From Bryoerythrophyllum caledonicum (lineage: Eukaryota; Streptophyta; Bryopsida; Pottiales; Pottiaceae): a DNA stretch of 64,000 bases. Both the position numbers and the translations under genes were made by a program. The notes below the pieces were generated by a model. The model was not told the origin of the DNA. It ran no database searches and saw only the letters and a list, made by a program, of their open reading frames with translations. The first letter of the stretch is position 1, and every line of letters begins with the position of its first letter. This document shows positions 33,734 through 45,066 of this stretch, one piece after another. The DNA is taken from NCBI GenBank assembly GCA_963971425.1, contig OZ020516.1, forward strand, positions 34,770,199 through 34,834,198, given 5' to 3'.

Positions 33734-35935
33734 CTAAGCCTCGATTGCACCATTCTTTACCAGGCGGTCCACTTCCACGGAAAATCTAACACAATAGTCG
33801 TCACGTAAGAGTGTTAACCTCCAAGATTTGTTTCTTCGGAATGGAAATTAGAATACCAAAGACGGGGTTATCCTATTTAAACTTCGGGTGAATTTACAAA
33901 TAACTCTAATACGATGGGCATATTTCAAGCAGGACAAACATGAGCATTAAAGATGTGATAAGAAAAAGGTACCTGTGTACAGGGAACCCCATGATGTTGA
34001 AATAGCAGCCATGTATGCATTTTACAAAAGATCCTCCAATTCCCTACACAACCACCAAACCGCATGAAACTTAAATAAGTTAAAAACGTACAATGTGCGG
34101 TTTTCACAGTTCAGGAATATAACAATAATGGGGCATAATATAGATTGCTGAACTCACTTGGATGCCATATGCTCCTGCCTTATCCATTGGCTCCCCAGAT
34201 GCAATATAAGCAAGAATGGCTTCCTCTTCTAGTTCAGCAAACTCCACCTAATTCGAGGATGAGAAACAGTTAGAAATAGTTCTAACATACATATAGGTGA
34301 CCATCTTCAGATCCTCAAAGTGATACAATAGAGGTATTTGTTAAGTGAGTCGAAGTTTGAATGATGTATCCCCTCTTTTTCCATTTTGAAGGAGAGCAAG
34401 GCGGCTAATATTCATCATAATTGATATCTTTATTCACTCTCAAAGACGGCAGAAACTACTTTGACTTGAGTTTAGAGACCACCGAGCTCTTCTATTGATT
34501 CAAAAACTATCTAGAGTGAGGAAAGAGTAGTAAAAAGACGGGGTATCTTATTGAAACTTTGGGTCACTTTAGAAAACCTAATCGTACCTCAGTTACTTCA
34601 TAAAACGATTTCACAAGAGGTGAAGCTCCTGGTGCAGGATCTGGAATAAAAATGTGACAGAGAATAAATATACTGATTTGAAGAAAAATGCATACGAAAG
34701 CCCAGTATATAAAATTAAAAAAAAGATTGGATGAGTCTAGTACATTACCAGAAGCATTAGGTAATACTAGAGCAACTCCTGTGTAGACTTTGTGCTTCTG
34801 CCCTGCACAAGACTCTTGTCAATAAAAGTCTATACACAAGTCACAACTTCAGCAACACGTTAAAGAAATGAAACAAAAAGCTTCTAAAAGTGTCTCACCA
34901 CTCAAACTCGAAAGCATTCGGTAGGCATCGTCCTTATCAAATGGTTTCTCCAATACTTGTGACTGCACTTCACCAAACCCGACAGAAAGTATTAATCTGA
35001 TTGAAGCATTATACGATTACAAACATAAAAGAGTTGCAGTGCTATATAATTACAAATCCATTGAAGGGGGTGAAAATTACGTGAAGCTCAACAACGGTGT
35101 CAGCTGCAATAATCAAATCTGCTCTTCTGCCAAAACTGGCCTGCACATTTCAAGCATACACAAAGTTAGTATAAAGAGAATGCAATACACCGTTTTCAAC
35201 TCTTTTTAAAGGACATGGCAGAAAAATTAGGTCAAGATCTCAGACCTTCGCAGCCTTTTGAGCAACATCAATTGCCTTCTGAGTGGCTGTTTCCGTGGCA
35301 TACTCTGCAAGTCCAGGTCTACATTGTAAAATGAACCTCTACACCTAAGATAATAGAATTCCAGAAAACTCCCTAAACCCTAAACCCCACATCTGAAATG
35401 CATGTCGAACCTACAGTTACACCTGAAACATGAGAATGCATGTTGAACCTACAGTTACATCCGAAACGCTGTAAAACAAAACTTCACACCAAACATTCTC
35501 GAACTCCAGAAAATTCTCTAAACCCTGAACCCTAAAACCTGAAAATGTCAATATTTCATGAATATCTAGTATAGAGTCATACTATACTAGATTCATATTC
35601 ATAGTATGTTTCATGTATGTCAAGTATAGGGTCACATCTGAAACATCGTGAAGTGAAAGTTAACACCAGATTCAATTGCAAGAAATTCAAGTACCTCCGG
35701 GATTCGCAAACTGAGACTTATCCAAATTCTCCTCAAACGTTGAAGGAAGAACCTCGACCTTCAGCCCCTGCATCAACTCCACCAAACAATTCATCAAACC
35801 CCGAAACCCCAGAAAAACCTTCCGATCATCTCTCCGAGAACGCACCAGCCCGCGCAGAAGCTCCGACCTCCGAGGCGACGCAGACGCCAACAGAATGCGC
35901 TTGGTGCACAGCAACGGCAAATGCTGGATCAGCAT
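33734..35935 (-). CDS. Maf-like nucleoside triphosphate pyrophosphatase
   Basis: Maf proteins hydrolyse non-canonical or modified nucleoside triphosphates to monophosphates, cleaning the nucleotide pool. Minus-strand exons: 35935-35846, 35767-35695, 35304-35246, 35140-35081, 34962-34899, 34802-34749, 34640-34588, 34247-34158, 34043-33973 and 33785-33734. All introns are GT-AG and phases are compatible, giving 221 aa. Signatures: the N-terminal [15 protein letters not shown] substrate loop; [22 protein letters not shown] (catalytic Asp); [46 protein letters not shown]; and [19 protein letters not shown] then FPVHRFS. Intron 1 is only 78 nt and in frame: if retained it would add 26 residues between RSELLRGL and GLKVEV. 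No plastid transit peptide is evident. Teloboxes occur in intron 2 and upstream near 36400. Confidence 0.95.
34343..34569. mobile_element. 227-bp MITE in a Maf intron
   Basis: Termini are AAGTGAGTCGAAGTTTGAAT at the left and, as reverse complement of the right end, AAGTGACCCAAAGTTTCAAT. If the element starts at AGTGA, both flanks carry TTA, a possible 3-bp target duplication. It is the same family as 26639-26931 in RFC4. Confidence 0.7.
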
Positions 35936-37394
35936 CGTATCTTCTCTCTCACCCTAACAATCACTCACAAATCCTTATGCTCAGGCCACTACAGACACGA
36001 GAACAAGTCCACTAACCTTCATAAGGATTTTCTCATCACGGTTTCTTCAAGCTTTACCTCTTCTAGGGTTTAAGCCTGTATACGCAAACCCGTCAGTGTA
36101 CCACAAATCCAACATTATGTTCCCCGTGCGTACAGTTCAGTCCACAAACTCTACCAATTTCATAATCTATGTCCACCTTAGGTACTGTGACAGTTTTGGG
36201 TCCTGAGGGTTCGCGGTGTGACGTATATTGGGTAAGGTAACGGTTATTGGGTATGGTATGCTGCATCGATACGGTGATGGTTTTGAGATTCTATAACGGT
36301 TTTGGGATTTAGTGATGGTCTTGGGTGCCGCGCTGAATTTGAGTGAGGCGACGGTTTTAGGGGTTTCGGGCTTTGGTGTCGGGTCTCTCAGGGTTTAGGG
36401 TTTTAGGGTTTTTCTTACTTTAGAAAAGCAATTTTGACTTAAGTGGACTGAGGATTGTATAAATGGAAATGGAAGCCATCACCGATCTTACCAATTGTGG
36501 CGACAGACTTGTATTAACTTAAGGCCTCCCAAAATAAATTGATTCATTCATTGCATTGAATACATGTGGTTTTCCTTTGCACTATAATATGGGAACTTTA
36601 TCTCTAATTGTGAATTACCGTCTATAGTATAGGGTGATTTTTTGGGGGAATTTTGGTTTGTTGGGGGTCTTCTGTTACAATATAGGAAAATTGGGAACTT
36701 ACAACGGTGGATTGAGTTTGGCACCTTTTCTTTTCTTCTTCAAAGGGTTCTTTAAAGGTGGGTCAAAGATGATGTGAGTTTTTGATCTCTTGTTTTGAAG
36801 GGCATTGCTCACAATGAAGGAAGGTCAAGAGGCTGAGCGATTCTAGCAATCTGATTGGTTTAGAGCCTCAAACTCGAGCTTTGGGCTTTCATACTAGGGA
36901 CCAAGGTCAAGAGGTAGATGGTGTCCAAAATACCTATATGGCGACATTTTTGAGAGTTACGGCGCCAAGACTTTGGTCGCTCGAGGAAAGTTTGGGTTGA
37001 ACTGGAATAGAAACCCAAACCCTTGCCAGGATTCAAAACATTTCTTTCAGTAAAATATTCAAAATCTAGTAAGATCTCATTCATTAGATTACTACACTAA
37101 CTTCTATTCACCTCCTTTTTTACCTCAATTTTTTCTTACTTGAAAATTTCACCTAATTTTTTATTTGATTCTTAAATTTGAATTTGCACCTGAATATATT
37201 CTATGCCAATGCTTGTGCTAGAGTTTTTTGTGCAATAAGTACTTTGGCCACTTTCTTGATTTTTTTTTCCAAAATGTGTTATCTTCTAGGCTCTTGAAAG
37301 AAGAACACCAATCTCCAATGGAGGTTGACGTGAATAGGGTGTCTGTTTGTTCCACCACTAAGTGCGTGCTTAATGAACAAGGATCATAAGTATG
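35936..37394. other. Maf upstream region; no further gene
   Basis: AGGGTTTAGGGTTTTAGGG near 36392-36412 is a telobox-type run upstream of Maf. Beyond it, open frames are short and unrecognised. Confidence 0.4.
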
Positions 37395-37640
37395 GAACTA
37401 CTCCCCCCTCTTATGGTAGACACTATGAGTGTTTCAAAATTAAAATATGCCCTAGGTAGTGGTCTATTTTGTACATAATTATTCAAAATGGAGACTGTCC
37501 ATTTTGGGGGAAAATTCAAGAGATTTGTCTTAGTAATACCCATGTAATACATAGGCAATATCCATGTGATGCCAAGGTGATACCCGTCTAGTACATAGGT
37601 GATACCCATGTAATGCCTAGGTGATACCCATTGATACTCA
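37395..37640 (-). repeat. Dispersed repeat with ~30-bp GGTATCACC minisatellite (copy 1)
   Basis: Read on the minus strand, several units like CATGGGTATCACCTATGTA are followed by AGACAAA..., then TCCATTTTGAATAATTATGTACAAAA and a GACCAC...TAGGG segment. The same order appears on the plus strand at 50545-50705 with fewer units. Confidence 0.65.
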
Positions 37641-38485
37641 TTGTATCCAAATCACTAGGATGTCAAAAAATTGGCAGGTAGTGTCTAAAGGTGAACACTT
37701 CGTAAGGTATTCATTTGTGCTAAATATATTTAATTTTACTTGAAATTTGTCAAATAGTTTGGGTCACGAGCCACAAATCTCAACTTTGCCCTTGGGCTTT
37801 CATACTACAAGGACCCATACTCCGCGAAATGCATATTTTAATGTTTTATTCCAACTCCAAAACTTAGCCTCTTGGCATACTTTGGTATTTCAATGGAGTT
37901 TGGTTTTTGGTCTCAGTGTGAAACCCCTCTAATTTGAGTTTAGAGACCATTGAGCTCTTCTATACTTAATAAGTATTTTAGTTTGTAAATTACCAAAACT
38001 TTTGACATCTAACTGACCAATTGAATATTAAAGTATTTAGGTGACTTTACAAATACCTTTGAAAGAAAATATACGATATTTCAATTTAATGGGAAGCACA
38101 CTTTATTTTGTTGTCAAAAGGTAATTGAGCAAAAGGTGTGACAAGGATGTTTGCTCCTTTTTCTACCTTCGATTAACCCCTACAGTCTTCCAAAAGGGCC
38201 CATGATAGCCCGTGGTAACAACATTTATTTTTTCAGTTTTTAAATGCAAGAGATTAATCCAAGCCAGTATAATAACATGCTCACAAACTTTCATAAACTT
38301 CGGCCCCACTAATTGGAAAAAGTCAGTGCTTGAAGATAAAAATAAAAGAGTTACTCATTTTTTCTACATTGAGAGGACCAAGAGACTTTGACTTCACTTG
38401 GTGCCAAATTTTTCCATCACACAAGGTCTAAATATTATATCATCACGATTTTACATGATGTCACTTGCTTGTAAACCAATTCTTA
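37641..38485. other. No gene seen; MITE fragment near 37935
   Basis: TTTGAGTTTAGAGACCATTG at about 37938 and the GTGACTTTACAAATA-type tail at about 38040 match the AAGTGA MITE family found in RFC4 and Maf introns. Nothing coding is recognised. Confidence 0.4.
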
Positions 38486-38879
38486 GGGGGGTTTTACACT
38501 ATGGTGGAGAACTCCACCGGCCCGTCAAGAAGTCTCGGCCAAGACATGATTATTTGAGGCGAGCGGTGGATGTTGGACAAGACAAAAAAAGAATAAAGTA
38601 ATGCATGAAGAAGTTGCTCTTCTCCGGTGGTTTGGTTTCTTGTCCGGGGGTTTGAGGCCGGACAAGAAACGAGCCCACCGGAGAAGAACTCTTCAAAAAA
38701 GTTTTGCCCCATAGGCAGCCATGTCATTTTTTCATCCATGCTTGAAGTTCTCCACCGGTCAAGTCTTGGCCGTAGTGTAAACCCAATCCGGTGAAGAAGA
38801 ATTTTTTCTCCGATCATATTGCTCCATTTCCCTTGAATTCTTGACCGGTGAACTTCTCCATCATAGTGTAAAGTGGCCC
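38486..38879. mobile_element. 394-bp foldback MITE, TTA target duplication (PIF/Harbinger-like)
   Basis: The left terminus GGGGGGTTTTACACTATGGT and the reverse-complemented right terminus GGGCCACTTTACACTATGAT continue as imperfect inverted repeats for about 35 bp. TTA flanks both sides (38483-38485 and 38880-38882). A second inner inverted repeat (about 38616-38690, CTTCTCCGGTGG...CCACCGGAGAAG) gives the element a folded structure. TTA duplication with G/C-starting ends fits Harbinger/Tourist MITEs. Confidence 0.8.
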
Positions 38880-39192
38880 TTAGATGTAGAAAAGTAGCAT
38901 AGCATATTTAAAACAATCGTTCAATCAACAAAAGGAGCAAATATCAAGATAGTACAATGATTGGTTTTCATGGAGAAAAAACAAAACGTTACTTTGGTCC
39001 CCTGCCCAATAATGTCTAAATATGTTAGCCAATAAAATGGCAATTACTAAAGTTGTTGATATTTTGTCCAATGTGTATCATTGTTATACATTAATAAATT
39101 GATATGATGAAAACTTAGAATGAAAACATCAAATAGCTCCTCAATTTGATAATCTTTACAACTTTGGCACTGTAAATATTTTAGGAACTTAA

Positions 39193-40122
39193 CCCCTAAA
39201 GGACCATTTCCCCTTGGGGGGATGATTATGATTTTGGGCAGGTTCCTAAAATTCGAAAAAGAATCTTCTTATTTTTTTGAAATTTTTACACTAGATTGTC
39301 ATTTATGAGAGCTTTGTGGAGGTATTTTTATATTTTATTTTTGATTCATGGTTTGAAAGTTAGTGCCACTCAAAGTTCTAAATGAAGACTTTGGCAACTC
39401 CAAATTTTTGCTAGAATTTTTTATGGTCATTGAGATTTTTCATACATCTAGAAAATATTACTTTCTTTGACGATGTCTAAAAGTAACTTTTGTCTTTAAT
39501 GTAAAACAACATTTTAACGCAAGTCAAACATTTTCATACATTGTTGGGCAAGATACCAAGAAAACTTTTTGTTTCTACATAAAACCTAGAGATCTTCGTG
39601 TTTTTCACATTATATTTTTTGGACAACAATATGCGGTAAAAACCTTCAAAGTGACCATTTGGATTATCATTTTTTTTAACAAATTAGGTTCCCAAACAAA
39701 TAAAACGTGAATTTGCAATATTTGAACATGCACTCCTTACACACTTGTTTTAAATACCCAACACCCTATCTCTACCTCTTAAAATTGGTGTTCACATAAA
39801 TAACATCATGCTTAACACAATGTTAAGAGATTTAGATTTTTTATAGAGCAAAAATTTGATACAAAGTGAAGTCAAAGTCTGCTAATTCACTTAAAGTAGG
39901 GAAAAACATGAACCATTTTCTTGACTTCAAATGCTATAATCCTCATATCCGTGCGGTGGATTGCAGTCAAAACATCAAGGTAAGTTTATATAGAAGTATG
40001 TTTTAAGATCTTACGGTTAAAACAAATAAAATTGTACTTCACAATTATAATTTTTTGCCACTTTCTGATAGTGGCGGCTTTGGAGTGTTTCTTGAGGAAA
40101 AAATGCATTGGACCTTTAGGGG
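39193..40122. mobile_element. 930-bp TTAA-flanked non-autonomous element (copy A)
   Basis: The element starts CCCCTAAAGGACCA and ends TGGACCTTTAGGGG, a 14-bp inverted repeat with one mismatch. TTAA lies on both outer sides (39189-39192 and 40123-40126). TTAA duplication with CCC-starting ends is the piggyBac pattern. It has no ORF. The interior is AT-rich and homologous along its length to 57574-58491. Confidence 0.65.
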
Positions 40123-40126
40123 TTAA

Positions 40127-41655
40127 GGTCTTCATCAACTATCAAATTTTTAGTCTTTTCAACAACAAAACTTGATTTGTGATAATTCTTTCAAATCAAA
40201 ATAAATAGGACCTCTAAATTATATATCTTATTATAAATTTATTTTTAGACTTATTATATATCTTTATGAAAAAAAAATTTGAGTTAGATTTAATTTAATT
40301 CAAACAATCAATACAAAGACAATATAAACATCAATATTAAATTTAGATAATTCGGATGACTGTTTTATAAGACTACCATCACCTTTGAAGAAGATAAAGT
40401 TACTTACATTTTTATAATAAATGAATGTAAAAGTGAGTAAAATAATAAATTTGTTTATCATTTTCTAGTTATACTAGCAGTTGGCGCTTGCTTTGCAATG
40501 CAATATTCTAACCATTTAATGTAGTTTTTATATTACAAAATATTGAAAAAAAAAGGTCACATGGTTCATTGCACTCATGATTGCGTGGTTGATTGCAACG
40601 TTTCTATAGTTCACTGCATGATTGACTGCGCGGTTGACTGCACTGTTTCTGTAGCTCACTACATGGTTGACTATGCGATTGATTGTTGCGTGGTTTACTG
40701 CGTAGATTATGATTTTAGTAGTGTCATTAATAGGATACTTACCTTTATTCATCACCCAATTATTATTGTTAGCTAATGCTAGGTTTAGTGATTCTTTCAT
40801 TAGCCAAATTGCAAATCATTAGATGTTGCTTTTGGTTCTAAAGTATCTTTTGCAATCTCTATTCGTATATGTAATAAAATATTGTGAAGCTTAGAATGTG
40901 CCTTCTGAATTCTTTGGATGTGTCTTTTCACTAGAATTCAACTTATATAACAAAAATTAACAAGGGTATTTAACATCAAAAAAATTATTGAGTTTTGAAA
41001 TTCCATTACGTAGATATATAGTTGCTACACATACAGTTTTTAAAATTACGATTTCTACATATTGATTGTTAATGAATCCATCAAAATTTTATCAAATTTA
41101 GCATTATATGAGCACATTCATGTTCTTTAAAAATGATTTATGAAATTAATAAATCAATTTTACTTAATAATGTACCATAAAAACAACTAATTTGGATTAT
41201 GTAAAATTACAAATTTATGCTTTGAAACAATGTAGGTATATGATGCAAAATACATTAGTATACATGATAGCTGAAAAACATATGAAAAGAGATGATCCAT
41301 GATCTATTTATAAAATAAGCTTTTGGAAAGTTGTTATGTATGTTGTTTAAGAGGAAATTCTTTAGGCATGTAGAATATAATTATTACACATGGAATTTTA
41401 AATTATGCTTTCACGTGTTGATTTTTCATAAATCCATTAAATTTAAGTCGATTTCAATAGATATAATATGAACACATATGTGTTATGGAAAAAATGATTT
41501 ATACAAACAACTAACATAATCTAAGTTTGGATTTTATATTATCTCCATATATATTAGGCCTTTTGAAACTTTATATGTCTAGTGTTCAATAGCAGATTCT
41601 TTAAGCTCTCAAAAATTACTTGGCGCAAGATGACGTGCGTAATGCTAAAGCATTG
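40127..41655. other. AT-rich, no gene; one local tandem repeat
   Basis: A two- to three-fold repeat of about 65 bp (GATTGCGTGGTTGATTGCAA / GACTGCGCGGTTGACTGCAC) spans 40570-40705. Otherwise there is nothing recognisable up to the TA target site of the Tc1-like element. Confidence 0.45.
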
Positions 41656-42431
41656 TACAATAGGGTGACATTCAAATTGGCCGTTTAGTAGTTCCAGGGA
41701 TAGTGTCCTACACTGCTGCCAACTTTGACACCCTCCCAAGAATTGAGGAAATTTTTTTTGCCCATGAAATTTTTGGAGCAAAAACATTTTTATCTTGTTT
41801 GCATGTGTGGAAAATTTTAAGTCCAAAAGACCCATACAAAAAATAATATTCCAAATCTACCAACATGTGTAGTTTTGAGAAACAGAGGGGAAAACCATTT
41901 TACTACTTCCAACTTTGACGCCCTCCTTAGGATTGAATTTTTGTTGATACATAGTGAAATTTTTGGCACAAGATCATCTCTACGCTATTAATATGTGGGA
42001 TAAATTTCAAAGCCAAAAGACATACATAAAAAAAGTTATTCCATATCTATCAACAGGTGTAACTATGATAAACAATTTGAAGGTCATATTGAAAATGTCA
42101 AAATATCTATGACACCTCATGCTTTTTCATTGAACTCAATCATGTGAGCAAACCACCAAACATAAATGCTTCTCAAAAAGATCAATAACATCTAAATGAA
42201 GAAGTGAAGAGGTGTTCCATGCAGAAGAATCCACTTGGCCATAAAGTGTGCATAAGACACATGACAAAAAAATTCTTCTAAATATCTATTGGACACAATG
42301 TAAAGGGAATGGTGTGTATGATTTGTGATAGATTGAATGTTGAGACAATCCTCAAAACAGAGAGTGTTGTATTGTGGGATGCATGAGTGTTGATTCACAT
42401 TGGGCATACATGATGAGTGTTTAAGAGCAAA

Positions 42432-43802
42432 CACTATAAGAAACCCGTGATTTTTGTGACGTTAGCTGTGATCAAGTGTGTTTTTCAAAACATGTTTTTG
42501 CGAACGGGCCGAGCCTTGGGCTCTCAGATTCTGGTGGATGTTGCACCAAACATGGAAAAATTGGCGGAAAAACGCAGAGATGTTAGCATAAACGTATTTG
42601 TTTTGCGGGACGTCCTAGTGAACATAGTCATGTTTTAGACAACGTCCTCAGAAAGGTGACAATGCCACGTCGGCAGGGGGTTTCAGCTTTATTGTGAGTA
42701 ACTTCGAGATTGTTACTGCAACCTCCCGTAAAACACTGCCCAACGGTTAAAACACAATGGAGATGGGCTGACCCCTACAAAAATAAAAATGTGGATGTCA
42801 TTACTGACGTCACAAAAAACGTGGATGTCCTTACTGACATCACAAAAAACATGTTTGAGCCACGTAGGCAAGGTAGAAATTGGATTCTTTTAAAAATGTT
42901 TGTGCCATGTAGGCAAGGTTGAAATCAGCTGCCACGTAGGCAAAGAGGATGTTGGAACAGACGTCTGGATGGACGTCTACTGTGACATTTTAATGTTTAT
43001 GCTAACACGAGGCTAACACCATGACAAATCCAATAATCCCATATGGATTGTCACCACTTGTGCATCCCATTGTATATATATGTAAGGCCTTCTCTTCTAT
43101 CTCATCACACTTGAATCAAGAGTGATTCACTTTCATCCATCTATTTGGATGAATTTGAATTACCCTTGAAACTTAAAGTGATATGGTACTTTTTGATGAC
43201 ATGGCGCTTCTTTTTGGTGACATGGCACTTGCTTTTGCTGACTTGGTGCTTACTTTTGGTGACCTCCATCTCAACGAATGTCACAGAAAACGTCATAACG
43301 AACGTCACAGAAAACATACCGTGTTAGAAATGACGTCCCAATTTACACTGTCCACAATTAATTATTGCATTAAACTATGCTGATTGGACATGCCACGTCA
43401 TATTTTAAAAAGTGACACGTCATATTTTAAAGGTGCCACGTCATAAAATGACGGGTCCACGTATGCAAGCCTAGTCACAATCGTATGCCACGTCATGCGC
43501 CACATCATGGGCCACATTACCAAGGGCCCGGATGAAAAAGTTGGGGATGTGGCACTGCCCGTCCACGTGGCGATGACGTAGACGCGACGTGGCAGCCACA
43601 TGGCAGATTTTTAACACCTTCAACCCCCAAGTTTTTGTGATGTTTTAAAAAACGTGGGCCTGTTTTTTGAGATTTTGGCATGATTTTCGCATGTCAATTA
43701 TAACGGATTTTTTTGGACGTCAACGTTGACGTGCCGGATGCTGCACAAAACATAATTGCACGTTAGTTGCCCTGTCACAAAAAACACGGGTTTCTTATAG
43801 TG
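42432..43802. mobile_element. 1.37-kb non-autonomous CACTA element nested in the Tc1-like element
   Basis: The left end CACTATAAGAAACCCGTG matches the reverse complement of the right end over 28 bp with one mismatch. AAA flanks both sides, a 3-bp target duplication as expected for CACTA. The interior is rich in GACGT/ACGTCAC and CCACGTAGGCAAGG motifs and in a 27-bp repeat (TGGCRCTTNYTTTTGGTGAC, 43195-43262). It has no transposase. The terminal 13 bp (CACTATAAGAAA.CC) are shared with the CACTA end at 20650. Confidence 0.9.
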
Positions 43803-44056
43803 AAAACAATTTTTCATGTATGCATATGGGCTTGTGTTTTGGCGACCCTTCTCTCTCCTCTCTGCTCCAGCGCCTTGGCTCTCTTCTCTCCCCTTTGCTC
43901 TGCTCCAGCCATGTTCTCCTTCCCCTGCCAATTGCCACGTGTCAATCCTGCAACCCCCTTTGCTCTGCTCTAGCCCCTTGGCCCCCTTCTCTCCCCCTTG
44001 CTCTGCTCTAACCCCTACTCTACTGTTGTAGCTAGCATCACGCACTCTACAAGTTT

Positions 44057-45066
44057 ATGATGGCAATTTCAGATGAAATTCGTGCTCGCATCATAGGTTT
44101 GAGTGAGGGAGGATTTACAGGAGTTCAAATTGCAGCTACTATTGGAGTTCCTATTAGAACAGTTACAAGGTTAGTAAAAACATTTAGAGAAGATGGAACC
44201 TACAAGCGCAAACCTTGCGGTGGAAGTCACGCTAAAAAGCTTGGTGATAGAGATGTTCGTAGAATTGTGCATTACTCAAAAATTCATCGTTGCTCTTCAC
44301 TCTCAGAGATTACCAATGCATGTCCTACTCAAGTGTGTAGACGTACTATTCAAAGGGTCATACATAAAAATGGCATTTTTAGTCAAATTGCACTCAAAAA
44401 ACCTTTTTTGACACCTCGTCACATGTCTCAACGATTAGTTTTTGCTCAGAAGTACCATGGATGGAGTGCAAAAGAGTGGGAGAGTGTTGTTTGGACAGAT
44501 GAATCTACTTTTGAAATTGGAAAAAATTCTCGACAAATTCATGTTTGGAGAAGTGCATACGAGCGTTATTCATCAAGTTGTCTAGCTCCTACTTTTAAAA
44601 GTGGAAGGACTTCTTTAATGATTTGGGGCGCATTTACCGGAGGACAAAAGTCAGAACTTGTCTTTATGCCTAAAGGTCAACGTTCTGCTAAGGATTTTAT
44701 AGAAGTGGTTTACGATGCCAAATTGGTTCATTTCATGGGTCAAATTCCACAAGGAGTGCTTATGGAAGATGGGGCACCCGTCCATAGGAGCAAAATATGT
44801 GAAGAATGGAGACAAAGCCACCTTCTCGAAAAGCTCAACTAGCCTGCAAACTCTTCCGATCTCAATCCAATCGAGAACGTTTGGAGGATGTTAAAAGATG
44901 TTGTGCAACATGGCAAACAATGCCCTAGAAGCTTAGATGTGTTGAAGGTAGTTCTTGAAAGAGAGTGGAAGTTAGTCAATGGTACAAAGCTCCTTCAACT
45001 ATGTCATTCTATGCCCTCTAGGTTACTAGCAGTGATTGACGCTAATGGAGGACATACACGTTGGTA
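44057..45066 (+). pseudogene. Tc1-type DD34E transposase, single nonsense mutation
   Basis: The enzyme cuts and pastes the surrounding element. From ATG 44057 (MMAISDEIRARIIGLSEGGF) come a paired-like HTH (VQIAATIGVPIRTVTRLVKT), a linker, and catalytic blocks VVWTDESTFE, LMEDGAPVH and SDLNPIENVW. Counting between the second Asp and the Glu gives 34 residues, the Tc1 signature. The ORF is interrupted once, by TAG at 44840-44842 in the loop before the DLNPIE block, where Trp (TGG) is usual. The frame then stays open to the TAG at 45064-45066, ending NGGHTRW inside the right inverted repeat. Full length would be about 336 codons. So little damage suggests recent activity. Tc1-type elements are uncommon in plants. 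Confidence 0.9.

Noticed and set aside
35617..36015. 132-codon plus-strand ORF
   Set aside because: It is antisense to Maf exons 1-2, which carry the conserved ASASPRR motif; the frame is a shadow.
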